A DNA stretch of 64,000 nucleotides from Sandaracinaceae bacterium (GTDB taxonomy: Bacteria > Myxococcota_A > Polyangia > Polyangiales > Houyiibacteriaceae): positions 186,001 through 250,000 of the forward strand of contig JACKEI010000004.1 in assembly GCA_020633075.1 (NCBI GenBank), given 5' to 3'. This document shows positions 25,494-35,990 of the stretch, piece after piece (positions within the stretch are counted from its first letter, which is position 1; every line of letters begins with the position of its first letter). Both the position numbers and the translations under genes were made by a program. The notes under the pieces are model-generated. The model did not search any database. It was not told where the DNA came from and saw only the letters and a list, made by a program, of their open reading frames with translations.

Positions 25494-27011
25494 TCAGCCG
25501 CGCTCGCGTGCGGCCAGCTCCTCGGGCGCGAGCACCAGGCGGTGCCGCGCGAAGAACGCGAAGTAGAGCAGCCCGGCGCCATACCAGACCGCCGCGCCGA
25601 GCACGACCTTGCGGTACACCGGGTCGCTCACGAAGAGCGCCACCAGCGTGACCAGGCTGACCAGCAGGGCGACCACGGCGCCGGGCATCCCCAGCGGGCT
25701 CTTGTAAGGGCGCGCCAGCTGCGGATGCCGCTTGCGCAGCAGCACGTAGGACAGCATCTGCAGCACGTAGGACAGCACCGCGCCGAAGACTGCCATGTTG
25801 AGCAGGACGGCGCCCACCGGGCTGCCGGTGCCCAGCGCGCGGATCAAGCAGGCCACCGCAAAGCCGAGCCCGGCGCCCACCACCAGCGCCACGTGCGGCG
25901 TCTGCCGCGTGGGGTGCGTGAGCGAGAGGAAGCGCGGGAAGTAGCCAGCGCGCGACAGCGAGTAGATCTGCCGGCCGTACGCGAAGACGATGCCGTGGAA
26001 GCTGGCCATCAAGCCCACGACGGCGACGAGCGCCAGCGCGCTGCTGGACGCGCCCGCGCCGAAGATGGTGCGCAGCCCCACCAGCAAGGGTTCTTCGCTC
26101 TCTGCCAGCGCGGCCGCGCCGGGCGGGATGGCGCTGTTGAGCCCCAGCGTGAGGAAGGCGGCCAGCACCAGCGTGAGCAGCCCGAAGCCGAGCGCGCGCG
26201 GCATGTCGCGCACGGGGTTCACGGCTTCTTCGGCGGCGAGCGGCAGCTCCTCGATGGCCAGGAAGAACCAGATCGCGAAGGGCAGGGCGCGCAGCACGCC
26301 CAGCCAGCCCTCCGGCAAGAAGCGCGTGCCACCGACGGCGGTGTTGGGCGGGATGTCGAAGGCGTGCGCCGTGGACACGTGCGGCAGGGCGCCCACCCAG
26401 AACACCACCAGGATGCCCAGCGCCATGAGCGTGACCACCAGCGTGGTGCGGAACGACACGCTGGCGCCCGCGACGTTGAGCCCCACGAACACCACGTAGC
26501 AGCCCAGCCAGAGCAGCGGTTGGTACGCGTCCGGGGTGCCCAGGATGGCCTGCAGGTAGCCGCCCACGCCCACCACGATGACGGCGGGCGTCAGCACGTA
26601 CTCCATGTTCTCGGCCAGGCCCGTCACGTAGCCGCCCCAGGGGCCCATGGCCGAGCGCGCAAAGGAGTAGGCCCCGCCTGCGTGCGGCAGCGCCGCGCTC
26701 ATCTCCGCGATGCTGAAGCAGAGCCCCGCGTACATGACGCTCACGATGCCCGTGGCCAGCAGCAGCCCGCCGAAGCCGCCGTGCGTGAGACCGAACTGCC
26801 AGCCGAAGAAGTCCCCCGAGATGACGGCGCCCACCCCCAGCGCCCAGAGCGACCAGGGCCCGGCCCAGCGCTTGAGCTGCCGCGCCTCGAAGTAGCCCTC
26901 CGCCACGCTCTCGTAGGTCACGCCTTCTTGGGCGCCGCCGCTCGGGGGTCGCGCGCCCTCGCCGCGCTGCGCTGTGCCCGGTGGGGTGACGCCTCCCGAC
27001 GCGTCGCTCAC
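25494..27011 (-). CDS. APC-family amino-acid/ethanolamine-type permease
   Basis: 505 residues from GTG 27011, with about twelve hydrophobic helices (for example LLLATGIVSVMYAGLCFSIA, LLWLGCYVVFVGLNVAG, LVALFVSDPVY). The first helix region GVGAVISGDFFGWQFGL and the following SIAEMSAALPHAGGAYSFAR match APC transporters of the ethanolamine permease branch. The substrate is probably an amine or amino acid; this is family-level knowledge. GTG overlaps the stop of the upstream gene by four bases (GTGA), so translation is coupled. The tautomerase gene follows 22 bp later. Confidence 0.88.
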   Translation of the reverse strand: MSDASGGVTPPGTAQRGEGARPPSGGAQEGVTYESVAEGYFEARQLKRWAGPWSLWALGVGAVISGDFFGWQFGLTHGGFGGLLLATGIVSVMYAGLCFSIAEMSAALPHAGGAYSFARSAMGPWGGYVTGLAENMEYVLTPAVIVVGVGGYLQAILGTPDAYQPLLWLGCYVVFVGLNVAGASVSFRTTLVVTLMALGILVVFWVGALPHVSTAHAFDIPPNTAVGGTRFLPEGWLGVLRALPFAIWFFLAIEELPLAAEEAVNPVRDMPRALGFGLLTLVLAAFLTLGLNSAIPPGAAALAESEEPLLVGLRTIFGAGASSSALALVAVVGLMASFHGIVFAYGRQIYSLSRAGYFPRFLSLTHPTRQTPHVALVVGAGLGFAVACLIRALGTGSPVGAVLLNMAVFGAVLSYVLQMLSYVLLRKRHPQLARPYKSPLGMPGAVVALLVSLVTLVALFVSDPVYRKVVLGAAVWYGAGLLYFAFFARHRLVLAPEELAARERG

Positions 27012-28579
27012 GCCGCGCCCAGGTAGACGCGCAGCGTGTCGGCGGCCGTCTGCTTGTCGAAGGGGATCTGGCGCAGCTCTTCGCGTCGGTTGATCTGGGC
27101 GAGCAGCCGCTCCAGGTACTCGTAGAACGAGCGGCACTCGCCCACGGCGTCACGCATCTGCGCGGCGTCCATGAGGTCCGCGTCGCGCAGGTGATCGATG
27201 GCCGCGATGAAGTGGTCCAGGCGCTCGTAGTCGCTGCGGCGCACCAGCTGGTAGCCGATGGCGCGGAAGTGGTTGAGGAACTCGCGCACGTACATGAAGC
27301 TCGCGGCGCTGCTCCAGTGGTCGAGGCCGCTGCTGCTGGACGCGTCGGCCTTGGCCAGGAAGGCGCGCAGGATCTGCTTGAACATCCACACGTCGCGCCG
27401 GAGCCGGACGCTGGCCGCGCGCCGTCCGGCCTCGTCGGAGGCGAGCTCTGGGAGCGCACGCTCGGGGGCGAGCTCCACGCAGAGGTCCAGCACGGCGTGG
27501 TGCAGGGTGGCCCGCAAGGAGGCGCTGGCCTGGATCAGCAGCGGCCCCAGGAGGTCGTCGGCGGGCGCATCGGCGGGCGCGGGCAGCTCGCGCTCGAAGG
27601 TCTTGCGGATCTCGATGCGCAGCGTGTTGGCGATGGTCTCGAGGGTACGGCGCAGCGACAGGAGCTTCGCTGCGCGGCGCGTCCAGGCGTCGTGACGCAT
27701 GCGGATGTCGCTGGCGCTGGCCTCCATCAGCTCGCGCTCGAGTCCGTCGGCCATGATGCCGGCGGCTTGGCGGAAGAGAAAGCGCGTGAGCGCGCGCAGG
27801 TCGCTGCGCAGCACCGCCAGGATGAGGTAGCTGCGCCGCGCGGTGGCGGGCTGCCCGGCGTAGCGCTCCACCAGCGACACGTAGCGCAGGCCCCGGAAGA
27901 GGGTGAGCATGGTCAGCGCGACCAAGCGGTGCGTGGCCTCGCTCTCGATGGCGTGCAGGGCCTCCAGCACCTCGGGTGCGCGGATGCGGTCGAATTCGGG
28001 GCGGAACTCGAGGGCCACCAGCGGATTGAAGAAAGCGTTGCGCCCCACCTCGCGCGTGACCGTGCTCTGCAGCGCCCCGTACAGGCGGTGCGGGATGCGG
28101 TTGAGGCGCAGCAGGCCCTCGGCCAGCTCCAGGTAGCCGCCGAAGCTGCTGCGCAGCACCATCAGGGCGGCCTCGGGCGTGTCCTGTGCCAGCTGATCGT
28201 GCACCAGCTGCGTGCGCTCCCGGTCCTCCGGCAGCACCGTCTCGAGGTAGCGCGAGAACACGTAGGCGCGCTCTTTCTCGCCCAGCAGGTCGCGCACCTG
28301 GTCGCCGGCCTGCATCAGCGCGTCACGCATGATGCGCAGCTCTTCACGGAAGTCGTGGGCTACGTCGGGCACGCGGCGCGGCGGGCCGGGGTGATTGCGC
28401 GCGTTGCCGAAGCAGGCGAAGCCCTTGAGCAGCATCTCCAGCTCGAAGAGGCTCTCCTCTTTGTGCTCCCAGGGCAGCTGCGCGTACCAGCGCTCGCGCG
28501 CGCCGGCGTGATCCCGCCGCATTCCGCGCGTGTCGCGTAGCAGGTTGGCGTAGGCGTCTCGGTGCGTGATGCGGGCCAC
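27008..28579 (-). CDS. Unknown 523-residue protein coupled to the permease
   Basis: 523 residues, almost entirely alpha-helical, rich in Arg, Glu and Leu, without signal peptide, membrane helix or known motif. It starts ARITHRDAYANLLRDTRG. It contains SSFGGYLELAEGLLRLNR, the Ser run ASSSSGLDHWSSAASF, and ends with RSFYEYLERLLAQINRRE. I do not recognise the family. Its stop overlaps the permease start, which argues for a shared function such as regulation of transport or use of the imported compound. Nothing more can be said from the sequence. Confidence 0.72.
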   Translation of the reverse strand: MARITHRDAYANLLRDTRGMRRDHAGARERWYAQLPWEHKEESLFELEMLLKGFACFGNARNHPGPPRRVPDVAHDFREELRIMRDALMQAGDQVRDLLGEKERAYVFSRYLETVLPEDRERTQLVHDQLAQDTPEAALMVLRSSFGGYLELAEGLLRLNRIPHRLYGALQSTVTREVGRNAFFNPLVALEFRPEFDRIRAPEVLEALHAIESEATHRLVALTMLTLFRGLRYVSLVERYAGQPATARRSYLILAVLRSDLRALTRFLFRQAAGIMADGLERELMEASASDIRMRHDAWTRRAAKLLSLRRTLETIANTLRIEIRKTFERELPAPADAPADDLLGPLLIQASASLRATLHHAVLDLCVELAPERALPELASDEAGRRAASVRLRRDVWMFKQILRAFLAKADASSSSGLDHWSSAASFMYVREFLNHFRAIGYQLVRRSDYERLDHFIAAIDHLRDADLMDAAQMRDAVGECRSFYEYLERLLAQINRREELRQIPFDKQTAADTLRVYLGAA

Positions 28580-28672
28580 GGCGCAGGGTAGCGAGGATCA
28601 CCCCAGCCCGTCCAACGCTACGCGCGCCCTCGAGGGATCAGCCCTGAGCCGCAGCGCACCGTGGGGCGGCGC

Positions 28673-29335
28673 TCAGGGCTCACTCGGCAGGGCGAGCCGC
28701 ACCACCGCAGCGACCAGCGTGTCCCGGAAGCGCGTATCACTCACGATAGGATGGCCCAGCACGTGGGCGTGCACGGAGCCCTCCACCATCCCGAACAGGA
28801 TGAACGCGGTGGCGACGCAGTCCCCCGTGTGACCCCACGCGGCGAGCAGCGCGGCCGTGCGCTCCACCAGCGCGCGCTCGCCGGCGGTGGTGGCGGCGTC
28901 CAGCTCCGGGTCGGCGAGGCGCCGCTCGGTCACCACCGCGTGAAAGCGAGGGTCTTCGCGATGGTGCCGGACCACCGCGTCGACCACGCCGGTCAGCCTG
29001 CGCTCGATGCTGGCGCGGGAAATGGGCTGGCTACGCCGTGGCGTGGCGGACGGATGCTCAGCCGGTGCGCCGAGCTCCTCGCCCATCTCCGCGATGATCC
29101 CGTCGAACAGCGCCGTGGCGCGCTGCTGCGCCAGCTCCCGCAGGACCGCGTCCTTGTCGGTGAAGTACTGGTAGAAGCTCCCCGTGGAGACCCCGGCGCG
29201 TTTCGCGATCGACTTGGCGGTGGTGCCGCTGTAGCCCTGCTCGGCGTACTCGGCCTGGGCCGCCGCTACCAGCGAGGCGCGCGTCTTGTGGGCACGCGCC
29301 TGCATGGGAGTGCGGAGGTCGTCGATCTCGGGCAT
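28673..29335 (-). CDS. TetR-family regulator
   Basis: 220 residues. The N-terminal helix-turn-helix is typical (TRASLVAAAQAEYAEQGYSG, then SIAKRAGVSTGSFYQYFTDK). The C-terminal domain has the TetR C-like helices (DPRFHAVVTERRLADPELDA, TAFILFGMVEGSVHAHVLG). A 22-bp palindrome lies 19 bp before the start, so it is probably autoregulated. The next gene on the same strand is the 523-residue protein, 93 bp after its stop, and the permease pair may be its target. Confidence 0.88.
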   Translation of the reverse strand: MPEIDDLRTPMQARAHKTRASLVAAAQAEYAEQGYSGTTAKSIAKRAGVSTGSFYQYFTDKDAVLRELAQQRATALFDGIIAEMGEELGAPAEHPSATPRRSQPISRASIERRLTGVVDAVVRHHREDPRFHAVVTERRLADPELDAATTAGERALVERTAALLAAWGHTGDCVATAFILFGMVEGSVHAHVLGHPIVSDTRFRDTLVAAVVRLALPSEP

Positions 29336-29354
29336 GGGTGCACCATGGCAAGAG

Positions 29355-29376
29355 GTGAACGTGACTTCAAGTTCAC
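29355..29376. promoter_or_regulatory. 22-bp palindromic operator before tetR
   Basis: Arms GTGAAC and GTTCAC flank ten bases that keep partial symmetry (nine of eleven positions match in each half). It lies directly upstream of the TetR gene on the minus strand and is a likely autoregulatory site. Confidence 0.55.
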
Positions 29377-29458
29377 GAACGGCCCCGGAGGGCTTTCTCG
29401 GACCTAGCGCTCCGGACTCCGCTCCGGCGGTTCCGGTTCGGGCGCGACGCCCATCGCC

Positions 29459-30814
<1,356 letters not shown>

Positions 30815-30846
30815 GGCGCAGATCCTATCAGCGCGGCTGGCGCGCG

Positions 30847-31215
30847 TCAGATGGATGACAGGTACGCGACCAGCGCGTTGACCTCGTCGTCGCGAAAGTC
30901 GTAGCGCGGCATGGAGCCGGAGAAGCCCATCACCACCTTGCGTTGGGGCGTGATGATGCTCTCGCGCAGGTAGTCCGCGTCCACCACGCCGTCCGAGCCG
31001 TCGGTGAAGTGGCGCGTCTGCCCCATGATGCGATCGAGCGAGCCACCGACGCCGCGCACCCCCGCGATGCTGTGGCAGGCGGCGCAGCCATGCGCGTCAT
31101 ACAGATACGCCCCCCACTCCTCGAGCGTGCGACCGCGCGGTGGGCCTTCGCTCGCCACCGGGTACTGCTCTTCTGCGGAGTAGTGCGCGTACACGCGGTA
31201 GGCCAGAAACGCCAA
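30847..31215 (-). CDS. Membrane-anchored cytochrome c (start uncertain)
   Basis: A c-type cytochrome with one heme site GCAACHS and a probable Met ligand in SGSMPRYDF, resembling the cytochrome c domain attached to oxidase subunit II (EEWGAYLYDAHGCAACHS). The TTG at 31215 gives 122 residues but cuts into a hydrophobic helix that continues upstream in frame (FALAAVLAFLAYRVYA). The frame is open past the end of the bS21 gene at 31278, yet between 31281 and 31215 it has no ATG, GTG or TTG. The real start is therefore either TTG or a rare codon such as CTG or ATC just after a GGAGGG at 31287-31282. It is a periplasm-facing electron carrier. Confidence 0.75.
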   Translation of the reverse strand: MAFLAYRVYAHYSAEEQYPVASEGPPRGRTLEEWGAYLYDAHGCAACHSIAGVRGVGGSLDRIMGQTRHFTDGSDGVVDADYLRESIITPQRKVVMGFSGSMPRYDFRDDEVNALVAYLSSI

Positions 31216-31277
31216 AACCGCCGCGAGCGCGAAGCGCAGGCGACGGTGCTTGGGCCGTTCCGCGGTCGGGAGGGGGA

Positions 31278-31499
31278 TCAGCCCTCCATTTTGACGCGCT
31301 TGCGGCGGCGGCGGCTGGCCTCCGCGGCCTTCTTACGCGCCTTCACGGACGGCTTCATGTAGTGACGGCGGCGCTTGAGCTCGCGCAGGATCCCCTCGGA
31401 CGCCATCTTACGCTTGAGGTGCTTGACGGCACGCTCGAGCCCCTTGTCGCCGACCTGGACCTCAACGGGCCTGCACTGAATCGCCTCGCTAGCGGACAT
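31278..31499 (-). CDS. rpsU: Small ribosomal subunit protein bS21
   Basis: 73 residues from ATG 31499, with the family pattern of a short acidic-to-basic start (ASEAIQCRPVEVQVGDKGLE) followed by a strongly basic tail (ELKRRRHYMKPSVKARKKAA). bS21 binds the 30S platform near the anti-Shine-Dalgarno region. The AGAGGAAAG leader just before ATG 31499 is a good ribosome site; the longer frame to 31574 adds non-conserved residues. The downstream cytochrome c frame overlaps the stop. A large hairpin and repeat island lie upstream. Confidence 0.93.
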   Translation of the reverse strand: MSASEAIQCRPVEVQVGDKGLERAVKHLKRKMASEGILRELKRRRHYMKPSVKARKKAAEASRRRRKRVKMEG

Positions 31500-31603
31500 T
31501 AACTTTCCTCTTCTTCCAAAACCCCACTTGGCGTGGAGGGCGCGGACCATGGCATAGGCTGGCGGCGTGTGCAAACCCGGAGTTCGTCGGGGTGGTTGTG
31601 TGC

Positions 31604-31907
31604 GCCGGGGCGGGGGCGGGCCTCGGCACGGGCCCGGTCGCGTGGGTGCCTCTGCTCAGGGATGCTGGACGGCTGGCACCGGTCCGCGAAGTCCAGCTCG
31701 GCGTTGCTCCTCCTCGCCGATGCTTCGGCATCGACTCGTCGTCGCGCCTTGATCTGGACTCCGCGTCCTCGCCGCCAGCTCGTCCTCCTCCCTGAGCAGA
31801 GGCACGAGCGCTCCCTGCGGTGCCTCCCCCGATTCGGCGCACTGCTTCGCAGCGCTTGAATCAGGGCCCCCCCGACACCCTTTGCCGAGGCCCGCCCCCG
31901 CCCCGGC
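31604..31907. repeat. Large imperfect inverted repeat/hairpin with TTCG loop
   Basis: Three nested pairs are exact or nearly so. 31604-31628 pairs with 31883-31907 (25 bp). 31647-31661 pairs with 31790-31804 (15 bp). 31685-31696 pairs with 31754-31765 (11 of 12). At the centre, CGATGC-TTCG-GCATCG (31718-31733) is a stable tetraloop hairpin. The right arm carries about 60 extra bases, which shifts the outer pair. It lies in the 819-bp gap between rpsU and an aldehyde dehydrogenase gene, and I see no gene in it. It may be a structured RNA or two diverged inverted copies of a ~120-bp element. Confidence 0.65.
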
Positions 31908-31973
31908 TCAGGGGCGTCCTTGGGAAATTCCGCGTCTGCGCACTTCTTGGGCCTGGGGGGGCTCAACCGAGCC

Positions 31974-32240
31974 CGACTCTGACTCAGACACCGACTCAGC
32001 CACCGACACCGACTCAGCCACGGACTCTGACTCAGCCACTGACTCGGACTCAGCCACCGACTCTGACTCCGACTCCGACTCCGACTCCGACTCCGACTCC
32101 GACTCCGACTCAGCCACCGACACCGACACCGACACCGACACTGACTCTGACTCAGCCACCGACTCAGCCACCGACTCCGACTCCGACTCAGCCACCGACT
32201 CGGAGTCCGACTCAGCCACGGACACCGACTCGGACCCGCA
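31974..32240. repeat. GACTC-rich simple-repeat island 1
   Basis: About 265 bp made of GACTCC, GACTCA and GCCACC hexamers in varying order. Every unit of the first two kinds contains GACTC, a GANTC site, roughly every six bases. The DNA is open in several frames on both strands (Ser-Asp/Thr-Asp or Glu-Ser/Val-Ala-Glu) because hexamers without stops cannot close a frame; I see no ribosome site and do not call a gene. The same repeat occurs at 39643-39926 and 40570-41075. Confidence 0.75.
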
Positions 32241-32318
32241 CTCCGCGTCTGGTGCTTGGCGTCCGCCCCCAGGATCCGATACCGTCCCCCGACCATCGTT
32301 CAATAGGAACTCTTCATC

Positions 32319-34073
32319 ATGAGCACGAGCGCAGCCCTCCCGATCGGATCCGTCGCGATCCCCGAAGCCGTTCACACCATCCCGCCCACGTCGCGTGAGG
32401 CGATGGACGCGGCCGTGAACGCGATCGCCGCCCAGAAGGACAAGTGGGTGGGTCTCAGCATCGCCGAGCGCGTGAAGCTGCTGGACGTGCTCATGGACCG
32501 GACGCTGTCGGAGGCCGAGCGCTGGGCGGCCGCCGGGCTGAAGGCCAAGGGCATCTCGCCGAGCTCGCCCACCGCGGGTGAAGAGTGGTTGGCGGGGCCG
32601 GCCGTGATGGCGCGCAACATCCGTCTGCTGAAGCGCTCGCTGCTCGAGATCGAGCGCTTTGGCGCTCCTCAGCTGCCGGCCGAGCCCTACGCGCGCGCAG
32701 ACGGCCGCGTGGTCGCCACCGTCTTCCCCACGGACAACTGGGACAAGATCACCTTCACCGGCTTCAGCGCCGAGGTCTGGATGGAGCCCGAGGTGACCCT
32801 CGCGAACCTGCCCGACCACATGGCCGAGTTCTACCGCACACGCCCCACCACCGGGAAGGTCGCGCTCGTGCTGGGCGCCGGGAACGTGTCGTCCATCGGG
32901 CCCATGGACGCGCTCTACAAGCTCTTCGTCGAGGGGCAGGTCGTCATCCTCAAGATGAACCCCGTCAACGAGAACCTGGGGCCGGTCTTCGCCGACATCT
33001 TCCAGCCGCTCTCGGACCGCGGCTTCTTTCGGTTGGTCTACGGCGGCGCGGCCGAGGGCGACTACCTCTGCAACCACGAGGGCGTCGAGGAGATCCACAT
33101 CACGGGCTCCGACAAGACCTACGACGCCATCGTCTGGGGCCTGGGCGCCGAGGGCGAGCGCCGCAAGCGCGAGGGGCAGCCGCGCAACACGCGTCGCGTG
33201 TCGAGCGAGCTCGGCAACGTGAGCCCCATCATCGTGGTGCCGGGCCCGTGGAGCCAGAAGGACATCGCGTACCAGGGCGTCAACCTGGCCTCGTCGCTCA
33301 CCAACAACGCGGGCTTCAACTGCAACGCCACGCGCGTGATCATCCAGCACGCCAGCTGGTCGCAGCGCGACGCGCTCAACCGTGCGGTCGGTGACGCCCT
33401 CTCCCGCGCCGAGCCGCGCGTGCCCTACTACCCCGGCGCCGAAGAGAGGCACGACCGCTTCCTCGCGGCGCACCCCGAGGCGCGACAGTTCGGGCCCGAC
33501 GGAACGGGCAAGGTGCCCTGGACCTTCATCCCCGGCGTGGCCAGCGCGGACGCGGGCGACATCTGCTTCAACACCGAGGCGTGGTGCGGCGTGACCAGCG
33601 AGACCGCGCTCGAGGCGGGCTCCGTGGTCGAGTACATCGAGCGCGCCGTGGACTTCGCCAACGACCGGCTGTGGGGCACGCTCAGCTGCTCGATCATCGT
33701 GCACCCGAAGTCTCTCGAGGATCCGGCCGTCGCCAACGCGGTCGAGAAGGCCATCGCGGATCTGCGTTTCGGCTCGGTGGCGGTGAACCACTGGGCGGCG
33801 CTCTCCTACGCCTTCGTGTCCACCACGTGGGGCGCCTATCCTGGCCACCCCCCGGAGGACATCCGCTCCGGGTCGGGCGTGGTGCACAACAGCTATCTCT
33901 TCGACAAGCCGCAGAAGAGCGTCGTGCGCGGGCCGTTCATCGTGAAGCCGCGCCCGGCGTGGTTCAACGACCACAAGACCTGCAACAAGCTCGGGCCGCT
34001 GCTCACGCGCTTCAACGGCAAGCCGTCGGTGCGCACGCTGCTGCCCATGCTGGGGCAAGCGCTGCGCGGCTGA
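32319..34073 (+). CDS. Aldehyde dehydrogenase family protein
   Basis: 584 residues, longer than the usual 480-500. The NAD-binding region has LVLGAGNVSSIGPMDAL and VVILKMNPVNENLG. The catalytic set is ITGSDKTYDA, SELGNVSPII (Glu297) and NNAGFNCNATRV (Cys335). The C-terminal part (FGSVAVNHWAALSYAF) matches the family but shows an insert relative to standard ALDHs. Such enzymes oxidise aldehydes to acids with NAD(P). AGGAA about ten bases before ATG 32319 is the ribosome site. It stands alone between repeat island 1 and a convergent gene. The stop is followed at once by the 16-bp palindrome 34073-34088 (AGGTCGGC/GCCGACCT), a possible weak terminator. Confidence 0.85.
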   Translation: MSTSAALPIGSVAIPEAVHTIPPTSREAMDAAVNAIAAQKDKWVGLSIAERVKLLDVLMDRTLSEAERWAAAGLKAKGISPSSPTAGEEWLAGPAVMARNIRLLKRSLLEIERFGAPQLPAEPYARADGRVVATVFPTDNWDKITFTGFSAEVWMEPEVTLANLPDHMAEFYRTRPTTGKVALVLGAGNVSSIGPMDALYKLFVEGQVVILKMNPVNENLGPVFADIFQPLSDRGFFRLVYGGAAEGDYLCNHEGVEEIHITGSDKTYDAIVWGLGAEGERRKREGQPRNTRRVSSELGNVSPIIVVPGPWSQKDIAYQGVNLASSLTNNAGFNCNATRVIIQHASWSQRDALNRAVGDALSRAEPRVPYYPGAEERHDRFLAAHPEARQFGPDGTGKVPWTFIPGVASADAGDICFNTEAWCGVTSETALEAGSVVEYIERAVDFANDRLWGTLSCSIIVHPKSLEDPAVANAVEKAIADLRFGSVAVNHWAALSYAFVSTTWGAYPGHPPEDIRSGSGVVHNSYLFDKPQKSVVRGPFIVKPRPAWFNDHKTCNKLGPLLTRFNGKPSVRTLLPMLGQALRG

Positions 34074-34106
34074 GGTCGGCGCCGACCTTCGTGGCGGACC
34101 GGCCGG

Positions 34107-34697
34107 CTACGCCGCGTCCAGGTCGAGCGCGCGCGCGATCGACTCCGCCAAGCCTGCGTCGGCGATGTCGCGGACGATGCGCTGCAGGTACAGGGCGTCT
34201 CCCCGCTCGAGGGGGCGCGTGCCGAGCCAGGTGGCGATGGCTTCGCGCTCCGTTGCCGGGGTCGCAGGGTTCTCTAGCGCGGCGAGCAGCTGGCTCGTGG
34301 CGGCGGTGGGAGACACGGCCGTGGGCAGCCGCTGAGCCAGGATGGCGTGGCGCGCGTAGGCCGTGATGCGTCCCTCGAGGTGCTGCTGCAGGACATTCGG
34401 GGCCGGCGTGCGCAGCTCGAGGCAGCGATCGTTGGGGAGGCGCAGCACGACCCCGCCTGGGCCCACGTCGTGCCCCTCGACGTCGCGGTACGCCACGTAC
34501 CACGTGCGGGTGGGTGCGCTGAGCCGCAGGCCCTCGGCGCCAATACGCAGCGTGGCGGGCGTCGCTTCTTGCGGCTTGGTGGTCACGCCGTCTTCCGTGC
34601 GCAGCCACGCGCACACCTCTACCCGTGGCCCGTCGGCGCCCGTGTCGGACATCACCATCAGCACGCCGGTGGCAGGGGTATCCAGGTGAATGGTCAT
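34107..34697 (-). CDS. Hypothetical protein
   Basis: 196 residues, no signal peptide. The N-terminal half is beta-rich (TIHLDTPATGVLMVMSD, EVCAWLRTEDGVTT, WYVAYRDVEGHDVG, VVLRLPNDRCLELRTP) and the C-terminal half helical with Ala and Leu (GRITAYARHAILAQRLPT, LYLQRIVRDIADAGLAES). I do not recognise the family. It converges with the ALDH gene and is divergent from serC with 190 bp between starts. Confidence 0.6.
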   Translation of the reverse strand: MTIHLDTPATGVLMVMSDTGADGPRVEVCAWLRTEDGVTTKPQEATPATLRIGAEGLRLSAPTRTWYVAYRDVEGHDVGPGGVVLRLPNDRCLELRTPAPNVLQQHLEGRITAYARHAILAQRLPTAVSPTAATSQLLAALENPATPATEREAIATWLGTRPLERGDALYLQRIVRDIADAGLAESIARALDLDAA

Positions 34698-34887
34698 GCC
34701 CGAGCACTCTGCGAGAGGCGTGCCAAGACAAAAACGCGAGAAAAGGGCCGTGTGCGCGTTGCAGGGAGTGGTCCTCAGGGGTGTCTAAGTGTCGCTTTTC
34801 GACGCCCCCTATGAAATGGTTGCATAGCTCGAATTCCGCACACTGCCGTGTTGCGCGCGCGCCGCCGCGCGGTACCTTGCCCGGCCT

Positions 34888-35970
34888 ATGAGCCGAGTCG
34901 TCAACTTCAACGCGGGTCCCGCGACCCTTCCATTGGCTGCTCTCGAGCACACGCGCGACGAGCTTCTCGAGTTCGAGGGCACCGGGATGTCCATCCTCGA
35001 GCACTCGCACCGGGGCAGCGCCTACATGCGCGTGCACGAGGAGTGCAAGGTGCTCCTCCGCGAGCTGCTCGCGATCCCGGACACGCACGAGGTCATCTTC
35101 ATGGGCGGCGGCGCGAGCACGCAGTTCGCGCTCATCCCGATGAACCTCGCCAACGGCGGCTCGGCGGACTACGTCGACACCGGCACGTGGTCTGCGGGCG
35201 CCATGGGCGAGGCCAACATCGTGGCCAAGGCGCGCCTGGCGGGCAGCGGCAAGGACGGCGAGAAGTACGTGCGCGTGCCGAAGCAGGCCGACCTCGACCT
35301 CGACCCCAACGCGGCCTACGTGCACATCACGTCGAACAACACCGTGATGGGCAGCCAGTACCACGACTACCCGGACACGGGCAGCGTCCCGCTCATCGCC
35401 GACATGTCCAGCGACATCCTCTGGCGCCCCACCGACATCAGCAAGTTCGGCCTCATCTACGCCGGCGCGCAGAAGAACCTGGGCCCCGCCGGCGTGACGG
35501 TGGTGATCATCCGCAAGGACCTCGCGGCCAAGTCGCCGAAGAGCATCCCCAAGATCTTCCGCTACAGCACCATGGTGGACAAGGACTCCATGGCGAACAC
35601 GGTGCCCACGTTCCCGGTCTACATGATCCGCAACGTGCTCCAGTGGGTGAAGGCGCAGGGCGGCGCCGCCGCCATGGAGACGCGCAACCGCGCCAAGGCC
35701 AAGATGCTGTACGACGTGCTCGACTCGAGCGACTTCTACAAGCTCACGATCGAGAAGGACTCGCGCTCGGTCATGAACCCCGTGTTCAACCTGGCCACCG
35801 AGGCGCTGGAGAAGAAGCTCGTGGCCGACGCCAGCGCGGCGGGCTTCGTGGGCATCAAGGGTCACCGCTCGGTCGGCGGCCTGCGCATCAGCATGTACAA
35901 CGCGATGGAGCCCGAGAACGTCGCGAAGTTCTGCGAGTTCCTCACGGGCTGGACCAAGCAGAACAGCTGA
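34888..35970 (+). CDS. serC: Phosphoserine aminotransferase
   Basis: 360 residues, the standard length. It starts SRVVNFNAGPATLP and shows SILEHSHRGSAYM, FMGGGASTQFALIPMN, and the PLP Lys in IYAGAQKNLGPAG (Lys196), all hallmarks of SerC. It converts 3-phosphohydroxypyruvate and glutamate to phosphoserine, the second step of serine synthesis, and the homologous step in pyridoxal phosphate synthesis in some bacteria. Cytosolic homodimer by family. No serA or serB is nearby. A clear intrinsic terminator follows. Confidence 0.97.
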   Translation: MSRVVNFNAGPATLPLAALEHTRDELLEFEGTGMSILEHSHRGSAYMRVHEECKVLLRELLAIPDTHEVIFMGGGASTQFALIPMNLANGGSADYVDTGTWSAGAMGEANIVAKARLAGSGKDGEKYVRVPKQADLDLDPNAAYVHITSNNTVMGSQYHDYPDTGSVPLIADMSSDILWRPTDISKFGLIYAGAQKNLGPAGVTVVIIRKDLAAKSPKSIPKIFRYSTMVDKDSMANTVPTFPVYMIRNVLQWVKAQGGAAAMETRNRAKAKMLYDVLDSSDFYKLTIEKDSRSVMNPVFNLATEALEKKLVADASAAGFVGIKGHRSVGGLRISMYNAMEPENVAKFCEFLTGWTKQNS

Positions 35971-35990
35971 GCACGCATCGCTGCACGAAC

